Source: JBDKVA01 sp039679375 (GTDB taxonomy: Bacteria; Bacillota; Clostridia; Acetivibrionales; DTU013). Taken from it: 51,878 bases of DNA. The DNA lies in assembly GCA_039679375.1 (NCBI GenBank), contig JBDKVA010000083.1, positions 1-51,878 of the forward strand, written 5' to 3'. A program made the translations under genes and the position numbers. The notes beneath the pieces are model-generated. The model was not told the origin of the DNA. It did not search any database and saw only the letters and a list, made by a program, of their open reading frames with translations. Of the stretch, positions 41,081-49,296 are shown one piece after another (position 1 is the first letter of the stretch; each line of letters opens with the position of its first letter).

Positions 41081-42679
41081 CTATTTCTTTTCGCTGTAAA
41101 GCTTGTTGTATTCTTCAGTGATGGAACCATATTTCTTCAAGAAGTCTGCGACCTGCTTATCATATTCCTCCATACTGATCTGGCCAACAATGGCCTTAAC
41201 AATAATTGACTTGGAAAGAGTCAGCGCCTCTGTCCTCAAATTTGAGGAGGCGTCGCTAAGCGTCAATCCATAGAAAGGATATACGGAATTCTTCTCAACC
41301 TCTGTGTTATTATCCTGTATTCCCTTAGTCCATACAGTTGTAAATTTACTTTGCATGTCGGCATCCATTTTGGGAAGTATCTGCGATATTTTCACATCCA
41401 GTGCCTCAGGCGACCAGTATGAGCGCATGAAGGCATATGCTGTCCTGTAGCTGGTCTTGTTGGATTCATCTGCATTCAGAACCTTTTTGCCGTCACTGCC
41501 AACAGTGTATTCTGTACCTTCCCTTCCCCATGCTGCAGCTGTCTGTATTTCAGGTGAAAGGAACGCCTCTATTACCCTTATTGCCGCGTCAATGTCCTTG
41601 CATTTTGAAGATATTGATATTGTATGCCAGCCTATACCCATTGGCCTGTAATTAACATTTTCCGGGTTTACTCCGGGCTCCATCGGGTGTGGCACTACTG
41701 CAAAATACTGGTTCTTAATACCTTTAGAAAGCCATGCTTCTATTGGAGGCAGCGCCGAGCTTGCGTCAGCGTCAAAAACAAGAAAACCTTTTTCATTTAC
41801 TGCTGTTTCCCAGTCAGCGGCCTTATTTGTTACAAAGGTAGGATCAAGCAGCTTTTCTTCATACAGCTTTCTGTGGAACAGGATAGCGTCCCTCATTTTC
41901 GGAGCTTCAAAGGAATTGATGAATTTACCGTTTGAAAGCTGCCAATCTGCTCCATCTCCGTTTACTTCAGCGCCGAATGCCCTAAAGAAGCAATCCATGT
42001 GAGAGGTATCTCCTCTTGAAGTGAATGGAATGGAATCAGGATATTTAGCTTTTTCCTTTTTCATAAGCTGATACCAATCATCAGGAGTTTTTGGGATTAC
42101 TCCGCCGTTCAGCTCATCAATCAGATCCATTCTGGCAATAGTTGCACCGTAATTTTTAGCATCCAGTGACGTCAACCCGTAAATTTTACCGTCGGAAGCT
42201 CTCATCAGATCGAGATATTCTTTTGGATAAAGCTTTGAAAGGGTTTCCGACTTGCTTATGTATTCGTCCAGCGGTACAAATGCACCTGCCATACCATTCT
42301 TATTAATGGCATCTGCAAACCAGCAGTGAACAATGTCGGGGATTTCACCCGAAGAAATTGCAAGATTGAACTTTGTTTCAAAATCGGCATATTGAGGCTG
42401 AATCATTTCCAGATCAACATTTGCTGCCTTTTCAACGATATTCAGGAACGGATTGTTGCTGACATCCACATCAGCCGGGAACTTTATGCCTGCGTCCCCG
42501 AAAAACATTGTTAATTTTGTTGGTTCCTTGACCGCTTCAGTTGCCGCACTTGTCGTAGGAGCAGCACTTGTTGACGCAGATCCGCTATTGCTTGTCTTTG
42601 AACCGCCGCATCCTGCGAATAGAGTTGACATCATTAATGCAGATGCCACAACTGTCGCAATACCTTTTGACATTTTCAT
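41081..42679 (-). CDS. Extracellular solute-binding lipoprotein 2 of a CUT1-type importer
   Basis: 532 residues. Signal peptide with lipobox LFAGC (Cys about residue 24), a Ser/Thr/Ala-rich tether, then a group 1 sugar-binding fold: FNLAISSGEIPDIVHCWFAD in the first lobe, IRVIEAFLSPEIQTAAAWGREG near the C-terminal lobe (core AFLSPEIQTAAAWG). AAGGAGG lies before the ATG. As the first gene of the minus-strand importer operon it is probably transcribed from the divergent region 42680-43027. It is only distantly similar to binding protein 1, so the two importers may take different substrates. Confidence 0.92.
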   Translation of the reverse strand: MKMSKGIATVVASALMMSTLFAGCGGSKTSNSGSASTSAAPTTSAATEAVKEPTKLTMFFGDAGIKFPADVDVSNNPFLNIVEKAANVDLEMIQPQYADFETKFNLAISSGEIPDIVHCWFADAINKNGMAGAFVPLDEYISKSETLSKLYPKEYLDLMRASDGKIYGLTSLDAKNYGATIARMDLIDELNGGVIPKTPDDWYQLMKKEKAKYPDSIPFTSRGDTSHMDCFFRAFGAEVNGDGADWQLSNGKFINSFEAPKMRDAILFHRKLYEEKLLDPTFVTNKAADWETAVNEKGFLVFDADASSALPPIEAWLSKGIKNQYFAVVPHPMEPGVNPENVNYRPMGIGWHTISISSKCKDIDAAIRVIEAFLSPEIQTAAAWGREGTEYTVGSDGKKVLNADESNKTSYRTAYAFMRSYWSPEALDVKISQILPKMDADMQSKFTTVWTKGIQDNNTEVEKNSVYPFYGLTLSDASSNLRTEALTLSKSIIVKAIVGQISMEEYDKQVADFLKKYGSITEEYNKLYSEKK

Positions 42680-42717
42680 AGCTTTTCCTCCTTATAATGT
42701 TAGTTATATTTGCAATA

Positions 42718-42740
42718 GACTAAATCATAAAAATTTAGTC
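42718..42740 (-). promoter_or_regulatory. Leader hairpin of the importer operon
   Basis: GACTAAA (42718-42724) and TTTAGTC (42734-42740) flank a 9-base loop, about 40 bases upstream of the start codon of binding protein 2. Confidence 0.45.
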
Positions 42741-42749
42741 CTTATCGCC

Positions 42750-42777
42750 TATAGTATTTATTGAATTTATAGTATTT
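42750..42777. promoter_or_regulatory. Direct repeat, candidate AraC-type operator
   Basis: TATAGTATTT occurs at 42750-42759 and 42768-42777, 18 bases start to start, in the region expected to drive the importer operon. Direct repeats near promoters are the usual target form of AraC-family activators. Confidence 0.45.
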
Positions 42778-43027
42778 GCTGAAGGCAGATTAATAAAGGC
42801 AAGATTATGTTAACAAACAGGTCCGGTACATTCAATCGCACTTTTTTGCTATTGTAGCGTATTATTTACAATGTAAAAAATGAGCTATATGTAGAAAACA
42901 TTGCAAATGACAATTTAGTTCAGCAGTATAGTAATTTCAAAATGCATTGTAGTATAATGAACTTGGATCGTTTCTGTTATCTGGTACAAATATCACAATA
43001 TCTTATATTGAGCACAGGTGGGTCGAA

Positions 43028-45370
43028 ATGTTTAAAAGCACAATTTACAGGAATATATATCAATATAAGCACAACAGCATATTTATTAAATTCCTTTTAA
43101 CATTTCTGGCATTATTCATAATACCTCTATTATCTGTTACCATTATCTATTTTAATACTTTTATAGGTGAAATACAGAATAAGATATTAAAGTCAGATTT
43201 GATACTATTGAACCGGCTTGTAGAGCTGACCGACGAAAAAGTAAAAAGTGTCGAGCAATCAATAATCAATATCGTTCTTCTTGATGATACAAATACTCTA
43301 ATGCAGTTAAGCAACCCCGGAGATCAACCCCGGTCAATACTGAACTCTGCAAGAGGAAGTCTTCACAACCTAAAAATTTCAGATGATATAATAGATGATA
43401 TTTTCATCTATTACAGAAATGCAGATATTGTGGTAAGCACAAATGCCGTTTATAGCTTTGATGTCTTTTTCAAGTCGCTGCAAAAGTATAAAATCAATAA
43501 CCTGGAAATGTGGAAGGACTTCTTCAAAAATAATAAATATAAGTCGGAAAATGTCATTCCATCCATGAACGTGCTTGATATTTACAACAATAATATCATA
43601 CGCTCGAAAACTGCTATGACCTTTATCAGCGGAATTAATTATTATGAAAAAAATCCGCAGGTAATTTATGGTATTCTAATCAATTCTACAACAATCAATG
43701 ATATGATCAAAAAGCTCAGCATTACAAAGGATGGCTACATTTACATTGTAAGCCAGGAAAACAAAATTGTTACTACTACCGACACCCGGAATTTATACAC
43801 CTCCAATATAAATGAGAGTTTCATACGCCCACTGCTCCAAAATCCTGCAGGAATCAAGTTCAAGGCCGAAGGGAAAAACTTCAGCGTCCTGTATACTGAA
43901 TCCAGCCGTAATAAATTAAAATACATCGCATTAATTCCTGAAACGGAAATTGTAAACGGCAGCAATTTTATTATGAGAACGTTATTTCTTTTGTGCATCG
44001 CACTGGTATTATTCACATGTTTTTCTGCCATAATCATAAGCGGCAGAATATATAAACCGATTAATAAGCTGGTTGAGTTGGTTGGCACTGGTGCAGGCAG
44101 GCATGAAGAGAAAAATACAAACGAATTTGAATACCTCAATTCCAATATTAACAGTATTCTAATGAACTCAAAAAACTTGAACAGTACACTCAAAAAAAGC
44201 CTTACCTTTTCAAGGGAAAAACTTCTTACAAATCTCATAAAAGGCCAGTGTGGATTTTTGAACAATAATTCTGATATCCTTCATGAAATGGATCTGCATT
44301 TCAACTATACCGATTTCTGTGTAATGATCATCAAGATTGATACTTTTAAGGAATTTAAGCAAAAATACAGCGAATTTGACCGTGACCTTTTCAAGTATTG
44401 TATTTCCAACATATCCGAGGAAGTAAGCCATCCGCACGGCTTTTGCTTTCCCTCCCCCGATGATGAAATAAATATTATTATAAATTTTGACAGCATTAAG
44501 CAGTCTGAAAACTATCTTTTAGAGCTTGCTGAAATTATTAAGCAAAACATTGCCAAAAGTTTACCCTTTACTGTCACCATAGGTATAGGCGGAGTAAAAA
44601 GCGAAATCCATGAAATCTCAAAAGCCTACGAAGAGGCTTTCTACGCACTAAGCTGCAGAAAAGTCAACGGTAGAAATGAGCTTGTTGAATATGAAAAGGC
44701 AGCTTTCACCCGAGCCGAATATTATTACCCGATTGATAAGGAAAGAAGCGTAATAAGCTATTTAAAGGCTGGAGATTATCAAAATTCCATTAAAGTAATA
44801 GAATTTATAATTGAAGAGAACTTTAAAATGGAAATCTCATACCGCCAGCTTCAATACATCTTTTCAGAGCTTCTAAACACCATATTGAAAGTAATCTATG
44901 ACCTGGAAGGTAAAATTCAAGACATCTTCAATATCGAAAGCCTTGGAAAAGAACTCTCTGAGAATGAAACACTTGAGGAAACCAAAGACTGGTTTGAGAA
45001 GGTATGCAGCAGGCTGTGCAACTATGTTACGGAACAGCAGGAGAGCGGGAACAAAGAGCTGATACAAAAAATTTCACTTTATGTAATGGAAAACTACAAC
45101 AAGGATATTACGCTCGAAACAGTTGCGGATCATTTCAACATATCCTACAGCTACCTGAGCAGGTATTATAAACAGCAGTCAGGTATGAATTTTATTGAAA
45201 GCCTTTATGAGCTAAGAATGCAAAAAGCCAGAGAGATGCTGAAAGATCCGCTTATTAAGATCAATCTCGTTGCTGAAAGCGTCGGTTATAATAATGTAAA
45301 TTATTTTATTAAAATGTTTAAAAAATATGAGGGTATAACTCCGGGAAAATTCAGAAGCAATCTCAAGTAA
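43028..45370 (+). CDS. Membrane-anchored AraC-family regulator 2
   Basis: 780 residues with the same architecture as the regulator at 28575-30977: membrane helix 1 (about 20-42), extracytoplasmic dCache-like domain, membrane helix 2 (about 318-342), cytoplasmic linker, and C-terminal AraC domain (about 678-778: ADHFNISYSYLSRYYKQQSG and VAESVGYNNVNYFIKMFKK). The end GITPGKFR is the family consensus. AGGTGGG precedes the ATG. It is divergent from binding protein 2 and most likely activates that operon. It is AT-rich like the importer genes and unlike the MATE gene downstream. Confidence 0.92.
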   Translation: MFKSTIYRNIYQYKHNSIFIKFLLTFLALFIIPLLSVTIIYFNTFIGEIQNKILKSDLILLNRLVELTDEKVKSVEQSIINIVLLDDTNTLMQLSNPGDQPRSILNSARGSLHNLKISDDIIDDIFIYYRNADIVVSTNAVYSFDVFFKSLQKYKINNLEMWKDFFKNNKYKSENVIPSMNVLDIYNNNIIRSKTAMTFISGINYYEKNPQVIYGILINSTTINDMIKKLSITKDGYIYIVSQENKIVTTTDTRNLYTSNINESFIRPLLQNPAGIKFKAEGKNFSVLYTESSRNKLKYIALIPETEIVNGSNFIMRTLFLLCIALVLFTCFSAIIISGRIYKPINKLVELVGTGAGRHEEKNTNEFEYLNSNINSILMNSKNLNSTLKKSLTFSREKLLTNLIKGQCGFLNNNSDILHEMDLHFNYTDFCVMIIKIDTFKEFKQKYSEFDRDLFKYCISNISEEVSHPHGFCFPSPDDEINIIINFDSIKQSENYLLELAEIIKQNIAKSLPFTVTIGIGGVKSEIHEISKAYEEAFYALSCRKVNGRNELVEYEKAAFTRAEYYYPIDKERSVISYLKAGDYQNSIKVIEFIIEENFKMEISYRQLQYIFSELLNTILKVIYDLEGKIQDIFNIESLGKELSENETLEETKDWFEKVCSRLCNYVTEQQESGNKELIQKISLYVMENYNKDITLETVADHFNISYSYLSRYYKQQSGMNFIESLYELRMQKAREMLKDPLIKINLVAESVGYNNVNYFIKMFKKYEGITPGKFRSNLK

Positions 45371-45442
45371 AGGGCGTCATACTTTGTGTCTTTTCTTTGC
45401 CTATTATTCAGTATATGCTTATTACCCATGATTCTTTGCTGC

Positions 45443-45471
45443 TTGCCATAGTGCATAAAACAGCATATAAT
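45443..45471 (+). promoter_or_regulatory. Sigma-A promoter of the MATE gene
   Basis: TTGCCA (45443-45448), 17 bases, TATAAT (45466-45471), 29 bases upstream of the start codon. Confidence 0.82.
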
Positions 45472-45499
45472 GTAACAATTAAAGTAAAGGTAGATGCAT

Positions 45500-46882
45500 A
45501 TGACAGCCAAAAGCAAAGACAGGGATATGACGCAAGGATCCGCCGCAAAGCTGCTGATTGAATTTTCGGCCCCATTGATGGTCGGCTATCTCTTTCAGCA
45601 GATGTACAATACTGTAGATACGCTCGTGGTGGGCAATTTTGTCGGCAAAGAAGCGCTCGCCGCAGTCGGCAGCACCACCTCCATCATAAACACTCTCATC
45701 GGCCTGTTTATGGGCTTTTCTATGGGCGCGAACGTTGTTATCGCACAGTATTACGGCGCTCGCGATGAAAAATCCGTACATGACGTTGTACATACAACCA
45801 TCCTGATGACCTTTCTCATCTCCGCCGTATTGACAGTCGTCGGTGTGATCTCAGTACCCTATATGCTCCGCCTTATGGATACGCCGGACGATGTGTTCCA
45901 GCAGGCTTCCATTTACCTTCGCATTTATTTCACGGGCGCCACGGGCCTTTTGCTTTACAACATGGGCTCCGGCATTCTGCGCGCCGTAGGCGACTCCAGA
46001 CGGCCGCTCTATTTTCTCGTTTTCTCGGCTGTCGTCAACACGGTGCTTGATCTCGTATTCGTTATCGTTTTCGATATGGGTGTTGCGGGAGTAGCCTGGG
46101 CGACGGTTATTGCAGAAATACTCAGCGCCGTTCTCATACTTCTCGTTCTTTCGCGGACCGCAGGCTCATACAGACTGTACTGGAACCATCTGAGGATCAA
46201 TATGGCGATGCTTAAAAGCATTGTAAGGATTGGCCTGCCCTCTTCCATTCAACAGGGCGTTACATCATTTTCCAATGTCTTCGTGCAAGGCTACATAAAC
46301 GGCTTCGGCTCAGCCTGTATGGCCGGATACTCCGCTTACAACAAGGTGGACGCGCTCGCGCTGCTGCCGATGCAGTCTATTGCAATGGGCAACACTACGT
46401 TCGTAGGTCAAAATCTTGGCGCAGGTAAAATTACGCGCGCCAAAAAGGGAGTCACAACATCGCTTTTGCTTTCCATTGCCTGCACAGCCCTGGTGATTAT
46501 TCCATTGGTAATATTCGCAAGTCCGATCATTTCGCTATTCAACGATGAAGCCGACGTAATCTACTACGGTACGATGTACATGCGCTTCGTCTCGCCTTTC
46601 TACCTGCTTAACTGTGTTAATCAGATTTACGCGGGCGCGCTGCGCGGCGCTGGCGACGCAAGGGCGCCGATGTTCATCATGCTTGGTTCCTTCGTCGTCT
46701 TCCGTCAGATTTATCTGTATGCCGTCTCTCACTTGTTTGCCAACAGCTTTATACCGGTGCTCTTCGCCTATCCGGCCGGCTGGGTCGTATGCAGCGCGCT
46801 CATCTACATCTATTTCCGGCACGCCCATTGGGAACAGCGGCGAATTGTGATCGTAAAGGAAAACGTCGATCAGAGCCTCTGA
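45500..46882 (+). CDS. MATE family efflux transporter
   Basis: Twelve-helix cation-coupled multidrug or metabolite exporter, 460 residues. It begins with the MATE entry (GSAAKLLIEFSAPLMVGYLFQQMYNTVDTLVVG, quoted in part as IEFSAPLMVGYLFQQMYN), and each six-helix half shows a related pattern, the second around GLPSSIQQGVTSFSNVFVQG. ATG 45500 was chosen because AAAGGT lies 8 bases upstream; ATG 45494 is too close to it. It has its own promoter and appears to be a single-gene unit. Base composition is visibly richer in G+C than the importer cluster to its left. Substrate not predictable. Confidence 0.93.
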   Translation: MTAKSKDRDMTQGSAAKLLIEFSAPLMVGYLFQQMYNTVDTLVVGNFVGKEALAAVGSTTSIINTLIGLFMGFSMGANVVIAQYYGARDEKSVHDVVHTTILMTFLISAVLTVVGVISVPYMLRLMDTPDDVFQQASIYLRIYFTGATGLLLYNMGSGILRAVGDSRRPLYFLVFSAVVNTVLDLVFVIVFDMGVAGVAWATVIAEILSAVLILLVLSRTAGSYRLYWNHLRINMAMLKSIVRIGLPSSIQQGVTSFSNVFVQGYINGFGSACMAGYSAYNKVDALALLPMQSIAMGNTTFVGQNLGAGKITRAKKGVTTSLLLSIACTALVIIPLVIFASPIISLFNDEADVIYYGTMYMRFVSPFYLLNCVNQIYAGALRGAGDARAPMFIMLGSFVVFRQIYLYAVSHLFANSFIPVLFAYPAGWVVCSALIYIYFRHAHWEQRRIVIVKENVDQSL

Positions 46883-47042
46883 ATGATAACGTTAAGCACG
46901 CTGCATTATTATTGAAAATAAACACTGTTGGTCTAATTTGCAGCATCGTTTCTTCACCTCGCAAATGAATATGCCAAACAGCCCGCTGTCAACAATAGAA
47001 AAATTCGCAGCTTATCCGACATTTTTTAATATTGTTTATACA

Positions 47043-47071
47043 TTGACTTTATTATTCAATTGTAGTAATGT
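47043..47071 (+). promoter_or_regulatory. Promoter of the marR-ABC exporter operon
   Basis: TTGACT (47043-47048), 17 bases, TAATGT (47066-47071), directly before the operator palindrome. Confidence 0.75.
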
Positions 47072-47076
47072 GGATT

Positions 47077-47100
47077 TAATAGTTGCGCCCGCAACTATTA
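47077..47100. promoter_or_regulatory. Palindromic operator for the MarR regulator
   Basis: TAATAGTTGC (47077-47086) and GCAACTATTA (47091-47100) are perfect 10-bp arms around GCCC. It lies at the expected transcription start and just before the ribosome-binding site, a typical MarR autorepression site. Confidence 0.8.
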
Positions 47101-47113
47101 TTGGAGGCAAAAA

Positions 47114-47575
47114 ATGGGAGCTTTAATGAAATATATCAACAGGATATCCCGCTGCTCAGTCCTGTTCAGGAACGGCAAGCTGGAACACGAAGGCATCAAC
47201 GGCTATCAGCATGTCTATATAAGGAATATCTGCATGGAACCTGGCATCTCACAGGATTGCCTGGCTAAGTCCATATATGTCAATAAAAGCAGTGTGACCC
47301 GCCAGCTGACGCTTCTGGAGCAGAACGGTTTTATCACCAGGACTCCCAGCAGTAAAGACAAGCGCGTCATGCAGGTTTTCCCTACCCGGAAGGCTCTTGA
47401 TATCCTGCCTGAGATAAAGAGGCTGTCGGCAGAATGGGAATCATACATTACTGCCGACCTGACAGAAAAAGAGCAAAGCTTTTTTTTGTCGCTCCTGGAA
47501 CGCATGATGGAGAAGGCGGCAGAAAAGGTGGATAAGGAAGTCTATAAAGAAGAAGAGAAAGAAGATAACGAATGA
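47114..47575 (+). CDS. MarR family transcriptional regulator
   Basis: 153 residues. The winged helix comprises ISQDCLAKSIYVNKSSVTRQLTLLEQNGFITR (core LAKSIYVNKSSVTRQL) with the wing SSKDKRVMQVFPT, the usual MarR D-x-R signature. Helices at both ends form the dimer. ATG 47114 follows GGAGG by 8 bases. Its end overlaps the next gene in ATGA, so the regulator and the ABC exporter are coupled. It probably represses the operon through the palindrome 47077-47100 and releases it on binding an exported compound. Confidence 0.93.
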   Translation: MGALMKYINRISRCSVLFRNGKLEHEGINGYQHVYIRNICMEPGISQDCLAKSIYVNKSSVTRQLTLLEQNGFITRTPSSKDKRVMQVFPTRKALDILPEIKRLSAEWESYITADLTEKEQSFFLSLLERMMEKAAEKVDKEVYKEEEKEDNE

Positions 47576-49296
47576 AAAAAATATTAGCCTATGTAAAGCC
47601 TTATTTGCCAGGGATGGTCCTGGGCCTCATAATCAAGTTCACCGGCACTATTATGGATCTGCTTATTCCATGGATCCTTTCCTATACCATTGACACTATC
47701 GTTCCGCAAGAAAATGTATCCCTCATTTTGTTATGGGGCGTCATCATGATATTATGCGCCGTAGCTGCGCTTGTTACAAACATCATCGCAAACAGGATGG
47801 CCTCCAAAGTGGCCAGAGATACGACGCAAGCCATCCGCCACGACCTGTTTGAAAAAATCTCATATCTGTCCTGCAGGCAGGTCGACGACTTTACGATACC
47901 CTCGCTGGAATCCAGATTGACCTCCGACACCTATAACATCCATCAGATGATCGGCATGATGCAGCGTCTTGGCGTCCGCGCACCCATTCTGCTGCTTGGA
48001 GGCATCATAATTACAATGCTGCTGGAGCCTGTTTTAGCGCTGATCCTGATACTGACCCTTCCCTTTATCGGACTGATTGTCTATTTGGTTACCAAAAAGA
48101 GCATTCCGCTTTACACAAACCTTCAGCGTTCAGTCGACGTACTTGTGAGAACGGTCCGCGAAAACATTACAGGAATAAGAATCATCAAGGCGCTTTCGAA
48201 AACGGAATATGAAAAGGACCGCTTTGGGGGAGTAAATTCGGATGTCGCAGGAAATGAGAAAAAAGCCGGCATTACCATGGCGCTGACCAATCCGGCAATG
48301 AACCTGCTGCTGAATCTGGGCCTCACCCTTGTAATTGCTGCCGGCGCATACAGGATCAACGCAGGCCTCACACAGTCCGGCCAGATCATCGCATTCCTCA
48401 CATACTTCACCCTGATATCGAATGCCATGCTCTCTATTACCCGTATGTTTGTCATCTATTCAAAGGGCAGCGCCTCCGCCGAAAGGATACGCCAAGTGCT
48501 CGACGCTCCCGAGGATCTGAAGGTCGAGCAGGGGGATCATGTGGATGACGGGTATCATATTACATTTGACCATGTATCATTCAATTACCATAAAAGCAGC
48601 AGCAATAAAAACTGTATCGAAGACATCAGCTTTGCACTGAAAAAAGGAGAAACACTTGGGATCATCGGAGCCACCGGCAGCGGCAAAAGTACCGTCATCC
48701 GCCTGCTGCTCCGTCTGTACGATCCGGATGAAGGACGGATACGCATTTCCGGAGATGATATCCGAAGTATACCGCCAAAAGAACTGCACACGAAATTCGG
48801 CGTCGTATTTCAGAACGATTTTTTGTTCGCCGATACAATTGCTTCAAATATCTCTTTCGGGCGCGGACTGGATGACGAAAAGATCGAAAAAGCGTCCTGC
48901 TTCGCCCAGGCAAAAGAATTTATCGACACGCTGAATGATGGGTACCGGCATATGCTTGCTATGAAAAGCTCCAATCTGAGCGGAGGGCAGAAACAAAGAG
49001 TCCTTATTGCGCGTGCGCTGGCTGCGAAGCCCGAGATACTGGTACTTGACGATTCTTCAAGCGCATTGGACTACAAAACAGACTCTCTTTTACGAAGAGC
49101 GCTTGCAAAGGATTTCCGGGATACTACAACGATCATCATCGCTCAGCGGGCAAGCTCCATAATGCATGCCGACCATATCCTCATTCTGGAGGACGGAAAG
49201 GCACTCGGATATGGAACTCATGAAGAGCTGCTGCGCAGCTGCGATGTATATCATGAGATATGTACGTCCCAGATGGGAGGCGGAGCTATTGCCTAA
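47572..49296 (+). CDS. Heterodimeric ABC exporter, subunit with degenerate ATPase site
   Basis: 574 residues: six-helix exporter membrane domain (about 1-300) and ATPase domain (about 335-574). Walker A GATGSGKST (about 366-374), Q-loop VVFQND, signature LSGGQKQR (about 468), Walker B LVLDDSSSALD (about 490). The residue after the Walker B Asp, normally the catalytic Glu, is Asp here, and the switch His is replaced (IIIAQRASS). This marks the degenerate half of a heterodimeric exporter such as BmrC/BmrD or LmrC/LmrD. The next gene supplies the competent half. Start overlaps marR by 4 bases. Confidence 0.93.
   Translation: MKKILAYVKPYLPGMVLGLIIKFTGTIMDLLIPWILSYTIDTIVPQENVSLILLWGVIMILCAVAALVTNIIANRMASKVARDTTQAIRHDLFEKISYLSCRQVDDFTIPSLESRLTSDTYNIHQMIGMMQRLGVRAPILLLGGIIITMLLEPVLALILILTLPFIGLIVYLVTKKSIPLYTNLQRSVDVLVRTVRENITGIRIIKALSKTEYEKDRFGGVNSDVAGNEKKAGITMALTNPAMNLLLNLGLTLVIAAGAYRINAGLTQSGQIIAFLTYFTLISNAMLSITRMFVIYSKGSASAERIRQVLDAPEDLKVEQGDHVDDGYHITFDHVSFNYHKSSSNKNCIEDISFALKKGETLGIIGATGSGKSTVIRLLLRLYDPDEGRIRISGDDIRSIPPKELHTKFGVVFQNDFLFADTIASNISFGRGLDDEKIEKASCFAQAKEFIDTLNDGYRHMLAMKSSNLSGGQKQRVLIARALAAKPEILVLDDSSSALDYKTDSLLRRALAKDFRDTTTIIIAQRASSIMHADHILILEDGKALGYGTHEELLRSCDVYHEICTSQMGGGAIA

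Larger units (their letters stand above)
42680..43027. other. Divergent control region of the importer operon and AraC regulator 2
   Basis: 348 bases without a gene. On the plus strand TATAAT lies at 42953-42958, with no good -35. It also holds a hairpin (42718-42740), a 10-bp direct repeat (42750-42777) and the palindrome TTTACA-a-TGTAAA (42865-42877). Confidence 0.6.
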
